Below, piece by piece: positions 51,200 through 60,778 of a stretch of DNA of 64,000 nt (the first letter of the stretch is position 1; every line of letters begins with the position of its first letter). Under the pieces are notes generated by a model. That model made no database searches, was not told the DNA's origin, and was given only the letters and a program-made list of their open reading frames with translations. This DNA is from JAGOFO01 sp964522105 (GTDB taxonomy: Bacteria; Myxococcota_A; UBA9042; DTJE01), in NCBI GenBank assembly GCA_964522105.1, contig CAZFVA010000002.1, forward strand, positions 1-64,000, given 5' to 3'. Made by a program: the position numbers and the translations under genes.

Positions 51200-53599
51200 T
51201 CAATCCGTTGTGAAATTCAGTGCGCCGCCGTTTCTAATCTGGTGCCAGGTAATGATGCCATCATCAAGAGGTGTTTCATTCAGTGTTGTCAGGATATTTG
51301 TTCGATTTGTCGTGTCCGTGGCGAGGGACGTTATCTTCAATATGCCGCCAGGTAATTTAACCTTCATTTCAGGGAACATCGGGCACCCGAGCCAGTAATT
51401 GTCTGTGCCGGGGTTCGGGTAGATGCCCATGGCGCTGAACACATACCAGGCTGAAAGGGCACCGGCGTCGTCATTTCCCGGAAGTCCGTCAGCGGTCGGT
51501 CCGTAGTACGTTTCCATTAACCAGCGGACTGTGCTGCATGTCAGATCCTGACGTCCGGCCGATGAAAACAGCCACGCGGTGTGAAGTCCCGGTTCGTTGC
51601 CGTGCCAGTAGTGGCGGCGGGAAGCTCCCTTAAGGGTCAAATCATCGGGGATTGATTCTTCTTCGGCTCTGGAGTCGGCAAAGAACTTTTCAAGACGCTG
51701 AACAAAAGCTTCGTTGCCACCGTTCAGTTCAATCAGGCCTTCCGGGTCGTGGGGAGCGAACCACAGGTAGTGCCACGGGTTGCCTTCGCTGTAGCCGTAG
51801 TTGGAATCATCCAGGACATCGCTGACTATATTGTCTGCGCTGAACGTCCCGGCCTGCGGGAAGCTGCCGTCTTTGTTGCGGGCAAGGAAAAATTTATGTT
51901 CCTGATTCCAGACGTTTTTGTAATTCAGACTGTTTGCACAAAGCGTTGTCGTCACGTCGGTGCGCCCGAGTCCGGTCGCCATTGCGCACAGCGCGTTGTC
52001 CGCGACGGCATATTCGAGCGTTTTTGATACGGCGCTTGACTGCTGGTCGGCCGGTACAAATCCATCGGTCAGGTAGTTTTCAATGCCGTCTCTGCCAAAG
52101 AACTGCGAACCTTCCGCAGTCGGCCCGAGCGCCGTTTTCAAAGCAAGATCAAGGCCTTCTTCATACGGAAAGTCGATGCCTTTCAAATAACTGTCAGCCA
52201 CGACGATTTCCGCCGGAGCCCCGACCATGATGTTTGTTTCGCCGTTGACGAACGGCCACAGTGGCAGGTAGCCGCCTTCGCGGGCCATCGTTATCATCGA
52301 CATTACGAAGTCGCGCTGGATGTCTGGATATACAAGCGTCAGCAGCGGGTGTTCGGTTCTGTACGTGTCCCACAGGGAAAAGTCGCTGTAGTAACGACCG
52401 GTTTCGCTGTGGTGAATTTTCTTGTCGATTCCCGGGTAGTTGCCGTCGGCATCGGTCATAAGGGTTGGCATCAGGAAGACGCGGTACAGCGCGCTGGCAA
52501 ATGTTGTCAGGTTGTCCTGCGAGCCGCCGGTCGGGCAGAATGGTTCCAGCAGCTTACGCCATGCATCGGCCGTGGCGCTCTGCACTTCTTCAAATGTATG
52601 ATGGCCTTCAGCGTCAAGGTTTACAGCGGCGCCTTCGGCAGAAACGAACGAAACGGCGATGCGTACCTCGGCTGCGGCAGTTCCGGCCGGGTAGCAGACC
52701 GCCACGCGGCATGACATTGCACCAGAACACTCGCTGATATCTTCACGGAAACCCGAGTTGTCGTCCCACGCCATAATCCGCGCGGGTTGCTGCATAAGCA
52801 GGCCTTTGACGAAAACTGTTAATCCCCCGATTTCAAACGAGAATCCGCCAAGTTGTCGCATGCGGCTGGTGAATTCCAGCGTCTGGCGGTCCAGGCTGAT
52901 TGACGATTCCAGAATGAAGTTGTTAGTCAGTGCATGGCCGGCGTTCAGGATAATGCATGGTGCCGCGGTGTCCTGCGGAAAAAGATAGCGGTGGTAAGCA
53001 ACTCGTTCGGTCGCCGTCAGTTCGGCCGTAACCCCGGAATCGAGAGTAACGGAATAATAGCCCGGTTCAGCCAGCTCCAGAGCCTTGTCGAAACCCTGTC
53101 GCCAGTCGGTTTCAAAGTTCATGTCCGCGCTTGCGTCGAGCACCGGGGAAACCATGAAGTTTCCGTAAGCAGTAATTCCGGTTCCGTGCATGTGAGTCTG
53201 CGAAAAACCTGCGATTATCGTGTCGTGATAGTAGTAGCCTGAGTGATAAACCGGGTCGTAATTGTCGCCTTCCCCCTGAGTGTCAGGGCCGACCCGTACC
53301 CGCCCGAACGGTGCCGCCGCCCCCGCGAATCCGTTGCCGCCACCCCAGAAGCCGCCACCACCCGTACCGATAAGCGGGTCCACGTGGCTGAAAAGGTTCC
53401 CTGATTCGCACCATTCCTGTACTTCGGCGGTGTCATTGTCTGTGGCGTCGTCTATGGCATCGGTGTCTGTGGCGTCGTTAATGATGTCGGTGCCAGGCGA
53501 TGTGTCGCCGCAACCCGGGCCTGCGAACGCGAGCAAGAATAAGGTTGCGAACAGGGTCGCCAAATCCGGGGACTGTGATCGTTGTAATCTTGACAACAT
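51200..53599 (-). CDS. GH92 family alpha-mannosidase-like lipoprotein
   Basis: Exported glycoside hydrolase family 92 enzyme (calcium-dependent exo-alpha-mannosidase family) of about 799 residues. A signal segment ends GPGC, then a short Asp/Thr linker. The N-terminal beta-domain starts HVDPLIGTGGGGFWGGG, a GH92 signature; the catalytic half has YSDFSLWDTYRTEHPLL, YWHGNEPGLHTAWLFS and GLPGNDDAGALSAWYVFSA. These include the conserved acidic residues. It lies 96 bases after a dockerin-like lipoprotein on the same strand. It probably trims mannose-type glycans outside the cell. ATG 53599 is used; an in-frame GTG at 53623 is possible. Confidence 0.92.
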   Translation of the reverse strand: MLSRLQRSQSPDLATLFATLFLLAFAGPGCGDTSPGTDIINDATDTDAIDDATDNDTAEVQEWCESGNLFSHVDPLIGTGGGGFWGGGNGFAGAAAPFGRVRVGPDTQGEGDNYDPVYHSGYYYHDTIIAGFSQTHMHGTGITAYGNFMVSPVLDASADMNFETDWRQGFDKALELAEPGYYSVTLDSGVTAELTATERVAYHRYLFPQDTAAPCIILNAGHALTNNFILESSISLDRQTLEFTSRMRQLGGFSFEIGGLTVFVKGLLMQQPARIMAWDDNSGFREDISECSGAMSCRVAVCYPAGTAAAEVRIAVSFVSAEGAAVNLDAEGHHTFEEVQSATADAWRKLLEPFCPTGGSQDNLTTFASALYRVFLMPTLMTDADGNYPGIDKKIHHSETGRYYSDFSLWDTYRTEHPLLTLVYPDIQRDFVMSMITMAREGGYLPLWPFVNGETNIMVGAPAEIVVADSYLKGIDFPYEEGLDLALKTALGPTAEGSQFFGRDGIENYLTDGFVPADQQSSAVSKTLEYAVADNALCAMATGLGRTDVTTTLCANSLNYKNVWNQEHKFFLARNKDGSFPQAGTFSADNIVSDVLDDSNYGYSEGNPWHYLWFAPHDPEGLIELNGGNEAFVQRLEKFFADSRAEEESIPDDLTLKGASRRHYWHGNEPGLHTAWLFSSAGRQDLTCSTVRWLMETYYGPTADGLPGNDDAGALSAWYVFSAMGIYPNPGTDNYWLGCPMFPEMKVKLPGGILKITSLATDTTNRTNILTTLNETPLDDGIITWHQIRNGGALNFTTD

Positions 53600-53695
53600 G
53601 GTGTCGTGGTCTCCGTTCGCCACACGTAAAGGCAGTCGCTGTCAGAATACAGTATTTTTGGTTTCAGTTGAATGTGTCTGGTATTGGACGACGGA

Positions 53696-55681
53696 TTAGA
53701 GCGCCGGCACCTTGTAGTGACATCCCTGCGCGGCTTCCATGAAGGCCGTGTCGGTGTCGTCGACTTTGCCGGTGTGGTCCAGATCGGCGCCGCCGCACCA
53801 TTCGTTTTCAGCGGTGCAGTCAGTTGATGTAAGGGCTGAAGCCTGCTGCAGCAGTTCGGTGTCAGTCGCGTCGACCGTGCCGTCCTTGTTCAGGTCGGGA
53901 CGGGCGCATCCAAGGCGGGCCCAGGTGCAGTCCAGGTTTCCCGGACTTGTGACGCACAGCGGGAGGGCCTCAAGCAGCTCGATGCCGCCGAACACCAGGT
54001 GGTGCGGGGTGCCGACTGTATGCCAGTCGGTCGCGCCATCGGGGGCTAAGACCCTGGCCTCGTAACCTTCGTCAGAGCGTCGTATCGGGTATGTTGTTCC
54101 CCATGCGTCCCGGTAACGGGTCACGACTTCGCTGCTCTTACCGGACAGTTCGTTATCAATCCGCAGGGCGATTTCTTCATCTGTCAGCAGTGTCGCTGCG
54201 GGCGTGTCCGCCAGATCCATCACCGCTTCAAGCCGCGACATCTGCTGTTCGGCCCCGGCGAAGTCGCCAAGATCTGCGGCGGATGCGGTCAGTCCGGCCT
54301 GAGCGTCAAGCAGGGCCGTCAGGTATCTTTTGTGGGCCTGTTCCGCCGGGCTTACATTACCGAAAATCATGTCTGCGAAAATCCGTGACGTGTCGGTCAT
54401 CTGCTGCATGGCCGCGTTTGCCTCGGCCAGCAGAGCGGCATTGTTGGTAACCCTGGCATATTCACACAGGGCAAGCATCGAGTTCACGGGCTGGTCGTAG
54501 TTTCCGTAAAAACCGCCAAGCAGCAATTTGGCCGAGCCGGGGCTGTCATCTTCCATCTGTTGTGCCATGTCCAGCAGTCCGGTGCCGCCGACCAGCAGTT
54601 CGTTCAGACTGCCCCAGGTCTTGCCGCAGATCGATTCGGCCATGTTTACGCAGGTGTAAGTGCTGCCTTCAGGTTTGCATCCAGTTCCGGGATCAATGTA
54701 GGGGGCCAGCAGGTTATCAATGGCGCCAGGTTTGGGCAGTTCCGGCAGGGGCAACGTGAGTCCCTGTGTGGAAATGGCCCGCGCCAGGTAATTCATCTGG
54801 CAATCGGACATGCTGCCGAGGTCTTCGGCCTCGGCGCTGCCGTCCGGGCGAATCTGGCCGCTTGGAATCAATTGATCATAGGCCTGGAATTCGGAAACTG
54901 ACATGATCCGGCTGCCGTTTTCCTGGACGATGTCGCCGACCATCTGTCCGGCCTGCCAGGCACGCGTCGCTGCTGCCCGTACATCTGCGTCGGCTTCCGG
55001 GTCATCCATCGCTTCGCGGGCCGCAACATAGCCGAACGCCAGGTCCGGGAAGTTGTCGCGCGAGTTGTGGTTGCTCCAGAAGGCGCCTGCCCACGGGTAC
55101 GTTCCGGGGACCTGCATCATTGAAGTGCAGCAGTCACTGATTCGCAGGTATTGCGGCAGCATGCTGAATCCGTAGGTGACTGCATACGGTCCCATTTCCT
55201 GGCCCGGCATGTAATTTAAAAGGATGTCTTCAGGTTCGCCACGGTAGGTGATGTGGGCGCCGTCGAATAACGTGGCCATGATCTCGGCTTCAAGCGCTGC
55301 GTCGGTCGCGTTCGGCGGTATTATGTCGATGCCGCCACGGGTTCGCGAAACGGTGCCTGTGTCCCCGTCCAGGGTCAAGGTCCAGTTCGGATAAGCGTTT
55401 CGACCTGTTACGCCGTCATGGCCGGTCATCGTCGCGATGAAGTTCAGNNNNNNNNNNNNNNNNNNNNNNNNNNNNNNNNNNNNNNNNNNNNNNNNNNNNN
55501 NNNNNNNNNNNNNNNNNNNNNNNNNNNNNNNNNNNNNNNNNNNNNNNGGCAGGTCGGCGGTGACGTCGGTAACCGTTGTGTCTTCAGTGACATCGGCTTC
55601 CGGGGGCGTCGTTGTCCCGCAGGCGCATATCATCAGGGTGCCAGCGCACATAAAAGCCAGTCCCGTTCGTATCAGTGTCAT
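53696..55681 (-). CDS. lipoprotein with dockerin-like calcium loops, unknown core
   Basis: Exported protein of about 661 residues as written, with a gap. The signal ends MICACG (lipobox CAC or ICAC). A Thr/Val/Asp-rich linker leads into the assembly gap at 55448-55547. The core (about residues 80-580) is rich in Ala-helices; I do not recognise its family. The last 65 residues hold two EF-hand-like loops, DLNKDGTVDATD and DLDHTGKVDDTD, the pattern of type I dockerin repeats, which bind cohesins in cellulosomes. No cohesin gene is in the window. It precedes the GH92 gene and may form an operon with it. Confidence 0.7.
   Translation of the reverse strand: MTLIRTGLAFMCAGTLMICACGTTTPPEADVTEDTTVTDVTADLXXXXXXXXXXXXXXXXXXXXXXXXXXXXXXXXXXLNFIATMTGHDGVTGRNAYPNWTLTLDGDTGTVSRTRGGIDIIPPNATDAALEAEIMATLFDGAHITYRGEPEDILLNYMPGQEMGPYAVTYGFSMLPQYLRISDCCTSMMQVPGTYPWAGAFWSNHNSRDNFPDLAFGYVAAREAMDDPEADADVRAAATRAWQAGQMVGDIVQENGSRIMSVSEFQAYDQLIPSGQIRPDGSAEAEDLGSMSDCQMNYLARAISTQGLTLPLPELPKPGAIDNLLAPYIDPGTGCKPEGSTYTCVNMAESICGKTWGSLNELLVGGTGLLDMAQQMEDDSPGSAKLLLGGFYGNYDQPVNSMLALCEYARVTNNAALLAEANAAMQQMTDTSRIFADMIFGNVSPAEQAHKRYLTALLDAQAGLTASAADLGDFAGAEQQMSRLEAVMDLADTPAATLLTDEEIALRIDNELSGKSSEVVTRYRDAWGTTYPIRRSDEGYEARVLAPDGATDWHTVGTPHHLVFGGIELLEALPLCVTSPGNLDCTWARLGCARPDLNKDGTVDATDTELLQQASALTSTDCTAENEWCGGADLDHTGKVDDTDTAFMEAAQGCHYKVPAL
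55448..55547. other. assembly gap in the dockerin-like gene
   Basis: 100 N. It falls in the low-complexity linker after the lipobox (D/V/T-rich, likely repetitive), which could explain the break. Confidence 0.9.
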
Positions 55682-55859
55682 CTCAGGCCTCGTGTTTCAA
55701 ATCAGAAGGTTGAAGCTAGCACGAAGCACCATGTACGACAATGATCACCCGGGATGTGCGGGCAAACCCCGACAGATTGAAAGTGTGAATTTCAATTTGG
55801 CAGGATGCGCAAGGAAGCTTGTTGTTTCGGTATGTTGCAAAGAACAGGTGAAATGAAAA

Positions 55860-55887
55860 TTGTGGATGCGGCTTTCGGCAATATAAT
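55860..55887 (+). promoter_or_regulatory. promoter of the HAD gene
   Basis: TTGTGG at 55860-55865 and a perfect TATAAT at 55882-55887 are spaced by 16 bases. The start would be near 55894, about 27 bases before the ATG at 55921. Confidence 0.45.
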
Positions 55888-55920
55888 CGTGTCGGGCTTG
55901 CGGGGCGATGTGGCGAATTG

Positions 55921-56607
55921 ATGAACTTGAATCCAGTCCGGGCCGTAATATTTGATTTTGACGGGACGCTGGTCGACAGCGAGCCAAATTACTATGAGTC
56001 AGACCGGCAGATGATGGCCGGGTTCGGCATCGATCTGACCGAAGAGCTGAAGCGCCAGTTCATCGGGGTCGGGGCGATGCAGATGATGCAGATATTCAAG
56101 GCGCGATACAATCTATCCGAATCTATTGAAGAATTGCTGGTTATAAAGGACCGTTTTTATCTGCAGCAGGCGGTCGGTCATACGGTTGCGTACCCCGAAA
56201 TGGAACGCCTGGTTCGGGCGCTTCACGCGGCCGGGATGCGGATGGCGGTGGCAAGCGGCTCGACGTCCGAAGTGCTTGAACTGTTGCTGAAGGAAACGGG
56301 CCTTCGTCCGTTCTTCGAACATGTCGTTTCCGCATCAGAAGTACCAAGGTCCAAACCGCACCCTGACATCTTTCTTGAAGCAGCCCGCCGCCTTGGTGTC
56401 GCCCCATCTGAAACGGCAGTGTTCGAAGACGCCCCCTTCGGTGTCCAGGCCGCCGTGGCCGCCGGTATGCGCTGCTTTGCCATCCCCGGTTTCCCCGAAG
56501 ACGACCTTGCCCCGGCCTTTCTGACCGCTGATCGCCTTGCCCGACACGGCATGCGTGAATTCATGGCCGAAGACGCCCTGGCGTGGCTTGATTTAATTGA
56601 CGGATGA
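55921..56607 (+). CDS. HAD superfamily hydrolase, beta-phosphoglucomutase-like
   Basis: Cytoplasmic haloacid dehalogenase-family phosphatase or phosphomutase, 228 residues. Motif I FDFDGTLVDSE (nucleophile and acid/base Asp), motif II VASGSTSE, motif III Lys in PRSKPHPDIF and motif IV VFEDAPFGVQAA are all present, with a helical cap after motif I. The closest pattern is the beta-PGM/YniC/GS1-like subgroup; the substrate is unknown. ATG 55921 is used; TTG at 55918 is adjacent and in frame. It converges with the gene at 56645. Confidence 0.9.
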   Translation: MNLNPVRAVIFDFDGTLVDSEPNYYESDRQMMAGFGIDLTEELKRQFIGVGAMQMMQIFKARYNLSESIEELLVIKDRFYLQQAVGHTVAYPEMERLVRALHAAGMRMAVASGSTSEVLELLLKETGLRPFFEHVVSASEVPRSKPHPDIFLEAARRLGVAPSETAVFEDAPFGVQAAVAAGMRCFAIPGFPEDDLAPAFLTADRLARHGMREFMAEDALAWLDLIDG

Positions 56608-56644
56608 GTTTTGGCGGGGATGGCCGGGGTGAATGGCCTGGAGT

Positions 56645-57577
56645 CTAGTCCGCCCCAACCCGGGCGCAGATGACGTAGGTGCTGGCCGGGGTCGTCACGG
56701 CGTGGCTCGTTATGTTGCGGCACTGCCCGAACCACGTAGTGGTGTCTAATGTCGGATGACTGGCGCTGACGTAGTCGGTGCTGTTGCAGACTACGCCCCC
56801 GCTGAGCGCGTTCCACGCGTCGCACGTACACGAGTTCGCCGAGGAACACTGCTTGGTGGTCCGGCCCAGCCGGGCTGTTCCCCCGACCTGGAGATCGTTC
56901 CAGACTTTGACCGGCCCCCCGAAATTATTGTTAAGCGAGAGACCCCCGCCGTCCGGACCGCTGATGTCGGCCCAGGGGACAGTATTGATCGAATACTTCG
57001 ACACGATGGCGTTGCCTATATATGCCTTGCTTGTGGCATGCAGGTTGTACGAGTACACGTCTTCCGTTGCCGTGATGTTCCTGCCCGCAGAGATGTCGGT
57101 CGCTACCGTGAGGTTGCGCCCGACCTTGAAGTCCGCCGCTGCCGTGGTCCAGAGGGCGAACGGGACCGGTAGAAATCGTTGCCGGTTGGACAGCGCCACG
57201 TCCCCTGACGGGTTGTTCAGCGTGACCGACAGATACAGGTTGTCCGCGTCGGTGATCGCCTTCGCGAGGTTGGTCGCGCTGTTGGCCGTCGTGGACCCGA
57301 GCAGTGCCATGAAGCGTCCGGCGTAGACGTTCACCGTCTGCCTTTCGGTCCAGACCGCTGTAGTGGCGGCCGCGCCGTCGAAGATGCTGAAGGTCATCGG
57401 AATCTGGGCGGTCACGCCCACCCCGTCCTTTTCCAAAGTGCCCTGGTACGGGATCAGTTTCGGGACCTGGTCCGTGGCCGGGTTGCTGTCGGCCAGGGCC
57501 GTGTGTGCCAACGTGAGCGTCAGCGCGATCGCGCCGCCTGTGATCGCCGCAAGGAACGTATACAGTTTCTTGTTCAT
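56645..57577 (-). CDS. exported protein with N-terminal beta domain of surface-protein type
   Basis: Secreted protein of 310 residues. The signal peptide covers about residues 1-29 (ends HTALA). The segment from IPYQGTLEKDG to GRFMALLGS resembles the N-terminal beta-sandwich that precedes tail-fibre or repeat regions in many deltaproteobacterial surface proteins. A middle part shows short repeats of the type LTVATDISAGRNITATEDV, like beta-helix turns. The C-terminus is Cys-rich (C-S-S-A-N-S-C-T-C). It starts 21 bases after the Cys-rich lipoprotein with GAGG upstream, so it is the last gene of a three-gene operon. Function unknown. Confidence 0.7.
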   Translation of the reverse strand: MNKKLYTFLAAITGGAIALTLTLAHTALADSNPATDQVPKLIPYQGTLEKDGVGVTAQIPMTFSIFDGAAATTAVWTERQTVNVYAGRFMALLGSTTANSATNLAKAITDADNLYLSVTLNNPSGDVALSNRQRFLPVPFALWTTAAADFKVGRNLTVATDISAGRNITATEDVYSYNLHATSKAYIGNAIVSKYSINTVPWADISGPDGGGLSLNNNFGGPVKVWNDLQVGGTARLGRTTKQCSSANSCTCDAWNALSGGVVCNSTDYVSASHPTLDTTTWFGQCRNITSHAVTTPASTYVICARVGAD

Positions 57578-57598
57578 GGTATTAATCCTCTATTCCGC

Positions 57599-60500
57599 TC
57601 AGTTGGCGGTCAACACAAATCCGGTCGCACACGCCTGGCCGTCCTGGCACAGTGCCTGGCCGTCGGTCGGCGTCAGGGGGATCTCCCCGCGCAGCACCCA
57701 CTTAGCCCCGTCCCCGTCGGTCGCGCCCGAGGCCGGGCCGACGTCCGGCAGTGATCCTTCGTATCCAGCGGCGTGCGACCAGCCGCACATCCAGTATCCG
57801 ACCCTCGGGACGGCCAGGTACGTCGGGTCCAGGTGCAGCCCCTCAGTCGGGCAGCCGGTGTTACACGTGGCGCCGCCGTAGTGGTCGCCGCACCCGCATT
57901 GCAATGCGCCGAAGTCCCGTGAATTGCCCTCGCCGATTGCCGCATCTGGGTCGGTCAGCCAACCGGGGCACATGCCTCGCCACGCGGCCACGACCGGGTC
58001 CTCGACGCCGTTCAGGGCCCCTTGTACCGTGTCGGGTGTCCATTCGTCGATGCACCCGCGCGAGTACGGCGAGCCTCCGACGAACGTCACCGCTACGAAC
58101 CCCACCGCCCCGGAGGCCGGTGTGTCAACGATCTCACACGTCAGGTGCGGGTCTGCCGGGTTTGCGATGCCCCCGGCCGCCGCTGTTGACGAAAGTGCGC
58201 AAGTCCCGTTTTCGCAGTCGGCCGCGCATGCCAGGTCACCGGCCGGGCAGGCGACGTGGCACTGGTTCCACCGGTACATCCCGCCGTACACGTCCAGCGG
58301 TGCCACCTGTGGCTGCGCACTAGATTCCTGGGCGTTCAGGACGACGCATTTGAACTCTGACTGGTGTGACATGCCGCGCCAGTACGACCCGTGCAGACAC
58401 GGGAACGCGCTCGCCGGGTCCGCACATGCAGCGTCCACTGGTGGGAGCGTCACTTCGCACAGTCCGTGGCCGGGCGGGCCTGCGGGTGTGGGCGAGCCGG
58501 CTGTGGGCGGGGGCGGTATCGGGCAGCCTCCAGAGGCCGCGTCGCATGACCACTCCGCGAACTCCATGCCGAAATCGGGGGTTGCGAAGCCGTCGGTCGG
58601 GTCGAAGCTTGTGTCACGGCTTCGCACACACTGCCGCCAGTACGTTCCGTCGTCGTTTTGGTAGCCCATCGGGAACGACGCCGTGTCACAACGCGACCGT
58701 TCCTGAATCACATAGCGGCCGTATGTCCCGCCGGGCTGGCCTTCGTACCAGCTTCGGTTCAGCTCCAGCCAGTACGCGAACTGCGCCATCACATGCTGGT
58801 CTGCGGTCATCACGCCGATTGGCATCCCGTGCCACTCTGCGATGTCCGACACGCCGTTTTCGTTGTAGTCGCCGCCGGCCGTGCACAGGCGCGTCAGCCC
58901 GTTAAGCTCGGATGCCAGCGGGCGCCTGCCCACGTTGTCCGCAGCGTACGACGGGACGTTCGGGTCAAGGTCCAACTCGGACTGGTCGTCGTTGCGCACC
59001 GTCTCGTACAGCGTCAGTGGTGCGAACGTCGCGCAGTAGCCCTGGTCTTCGCGCTTGAACATCGGGTTGCCCTGACATAGGTAGATGTCCAGGCGCTGGC
59101 CGTACTCGTTCAAAAGCGTAAATCGGTCAATCAGGCGCAGTGCGCATCGCGCGTTCTGCTGGATAGAAGGGTCCGACGATTCAAGGTATGTCCTTGCCGC
59201 ACCCCGTACCCACCCATCGTTGTCCGCGTCGCAGGGCTTGCCGGCGCGCTCGCCGTCGTCCCAGTACCAACCGGTGCGCGTCTCGCACAGGCACGCGTCG
59301 CTGCTGGCCAGCGTGAAAGGCCAGATGCGTCCGGTTTCGCCCGGGTCAGTCGCGTTGCAGTTTGTGTAGCAGTCCACGCACTTCTGCAGGTCTTCGCGCC
59401 ACGCCTGGGCCTCGGGGCACCTGGCGGTGACGCACTCCGCGTTCCGGCCAACGGCGCCTTCCACGCAGAATTGGGCGGCATCGCACGTGAGCTCCGCACA
59501 CATCTTCGGTGGCGTGCAGATTTCGGGGTCGTCGATCGACGGGACCAGACCTTCAACGCACGGGCCGCAGGACTGGAAGGGCAGGTCCCCCATGCACAGT
59601 CGATTCTTGTCGTGGCAGCCGAGGTCGTCGCACGAATGGGGCACCATGCAGTCGCCGCTCGTGTTCTGCAGGTAGCCCTCAAGGCAGTCGCCGCAGATTG
59701 CGGGACCGTCCTCGGGCTGGATGCACGCGCGGTTCTGCGCGATGCACGTGGCGACGATACTTCCGGGCATGTCAGGCGTGCAGTGCGCGGGCGGCACCAG
59801 GCACAGGTTGCCGCTCGTCAGGTATCCGTTCAGGCAAGCGCCGCAAGACGCGTCAGCGGTCGTTGTTTCGGGCGTGCACATCTTGTAAGCAACTGCGCAC
59901 CCGAGGTCGGTACACGTCAGGACCGCCCGGCAGTCCTCGCCGTCCACAATAAATGACGGGAGGCAGGTGTCGCAAACGGCACCGGAGGCGTTCTCGACGC
60001 AAACCCGATGCTGTGTGTTGCAGTCGGCCAGGATGCTCGCGGCCGCCCCGGATCTGCAGTTGGCCAAAGGGGCTTCCTTGCAGGTCCCGGAGCCGGCATC
60101 CCAGGCCCAGCCCAGTTCGCATGCGGTCAGGCAGACCGCGTCGCCGCCCGACTTGTCGTCGCAATTCTGGTGTAATACGCAGGCGGCGCCAGCGCAGTCC
60201 TTCGCCTTGCGGCAGTTCTCGGACTCGTCGTCGCACACAAGTCCCCCTTCGCACTTCTTGTCCACGCAGGGGCAGCCTTCGACGTCGTTGGAGCACGTTG
60301 CGCACAGTCCGTCGTCGGTACAGTAAAGTGTGTCGTCGCACTGTTTGTTCGTCAGGCACGGGCAGTCGTCGGTGCCTGCGGGGCAGGGCGGTGTTACGCA
60401 CACGTCCTGCTGGCATTCCAGCCCGGCGTCACACGTTCCGTCCCGTGCGGTACATGGGCACGATTCCTGGCCCTCGATGCAGGCCGCGCACAGTCCGTCG

Positions 60501-60769
60501 GTGCCGCATTTCTGGCCGGCATCGCACGTGCCGTTCTTCAGGCACACGCAGCCTTCGTTTCCACGCTGGCAGTCCACGCATATGTTCAGGATGCATTCAC
60601 CCGCGACGCAGGCGGTGGAGCCCGCAAGGCACGAGCACCCGACCGACCCCGGGGTGCATGCGTCGGTCAAGCATGAAGCGTCAAGGCAGATCTGCCCTTC
60701 GCCGTCGCAACTTGTGACCGCCCAGGCGAGGGCCGCGATGACCCCGATTATTTTTGCGCGTCGATACAT
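57599..60769 (-). CDS. large Cys-rich lipoprotein with calcium-loop-like segments
   Basis: Exported lipoprotein of 1,056 residues; the signal ends AVTSC. The first 450 residues hold about 60 Cys in short EGF-like or dickkopf-like units (for example CDAGLECQQDVCV, CDDTLYCTDDGLC), different from the C-T repeats at 33-38 kb. The second half is less Cys-rich, with one DADNDGWV and one DYNENGVSDIAEW loop of thrombospondin-3/EF-hand appearance, and many Trp/Tyr. No enzyme motif is seen. It starts 9 bases after the TcA-like gene with GAGGGGGC upstream, and precedes the exported protein. This stretch is GC-richer by eye than the 33-38 kb region. Confidence 0.75.
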   Translation of the reverse strand: MYRRAKIIGVIAALAWAVTSCDGEGQICLDASCLTDACTPGSVGCSCLAGSTACVAGECILNICVDCQRGNEGCVCLKNGTCDAGQKCGTDGLCAACIEGQESCPCTARDGTCDAGLECQQDVCVTPPCPAGTDDCPCLTNKQCDDTLYCTDDGLCATCSNDVEGCPCVDKKCEGGLVCDDESENCRKAKDCAGAACVLHQNCDDKSGGDAVCLTACELGWAWDAGSGTCKEAPLANCRSGAAASILADCNTQHRVCVENASGAVCDTCLPSFIVDGEDCRAVLTCTDLGCAVAYKMCTPETTTADASCGACLNGYLTSGNLCLVPPAHCTPDMPGSIVATCIAQNRACIQPEDGPAICGDCLEGYLQNTSGDCMVPHSCDDLGCHDKNRLCMGDLPFQSCGPCVEGLVPSIDDPEICTPPKMCAELTCDAAQFCVEGAVGRNAECVTARCPEAQAWREDLQKCVDCYTNCNATDPGETGRIWPFTLASSDACLCETRTGWYWDDGERAGKPCDADNDGWVRGAARTYLESSDPSIQQNARCALRLIDRFTLLNEYGQRLDIYLCQGNPMFKREDQGYCATFAPLTLYETVRNDDQSELDLDPNVPSYAADNVGRRPLASELNGLTRLCTAGGDYNENGVSDIAEWHGMPIGVMTADQHVMAQFAYWLELNRSWYEGQPGGTYGRYVIQERSRCDTASFPMGYQNDDGTYWRQCVRSRDTSFDPTDGFATPDFGMEFAEWSCDAASGGCPIPPPPTAGSPTPAGPPGHGLCEVTLPPVDAACADPASAFPCLHGSYWRGMSHQSEFKCVVLNAQESSAQPQVAPLDVYGGMYRWNQCHVACPAGDLACAADCENGTCALSSTAAAGGIANPADPHLTCEIVDTPASGAVGFVAVTFVGGSPYSRGCIDEWTPDTVQGALNGVEDPVVAAWRGMCPGWLTDPDAAIGEGNSRDFGALQCGCGDHYGGATCNTGCPTEGLHLDPTYLAVPRVGYWMCGWSHAAGYEGSLPDVGPASGATDGDGAKWVLRGEIPLTPTDGQALCQDGQACATGFVLTAN

Positions 60770-60778
60770 GCCGCCCCC

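Noticed and set aside
59953..60717. Plus-strand Arg/Cys-rich frame of 254 codons
   Set aside because: Antisense shadow of the Cys-rich lipoprotein at 57599-60769 in GC-rich DNA.
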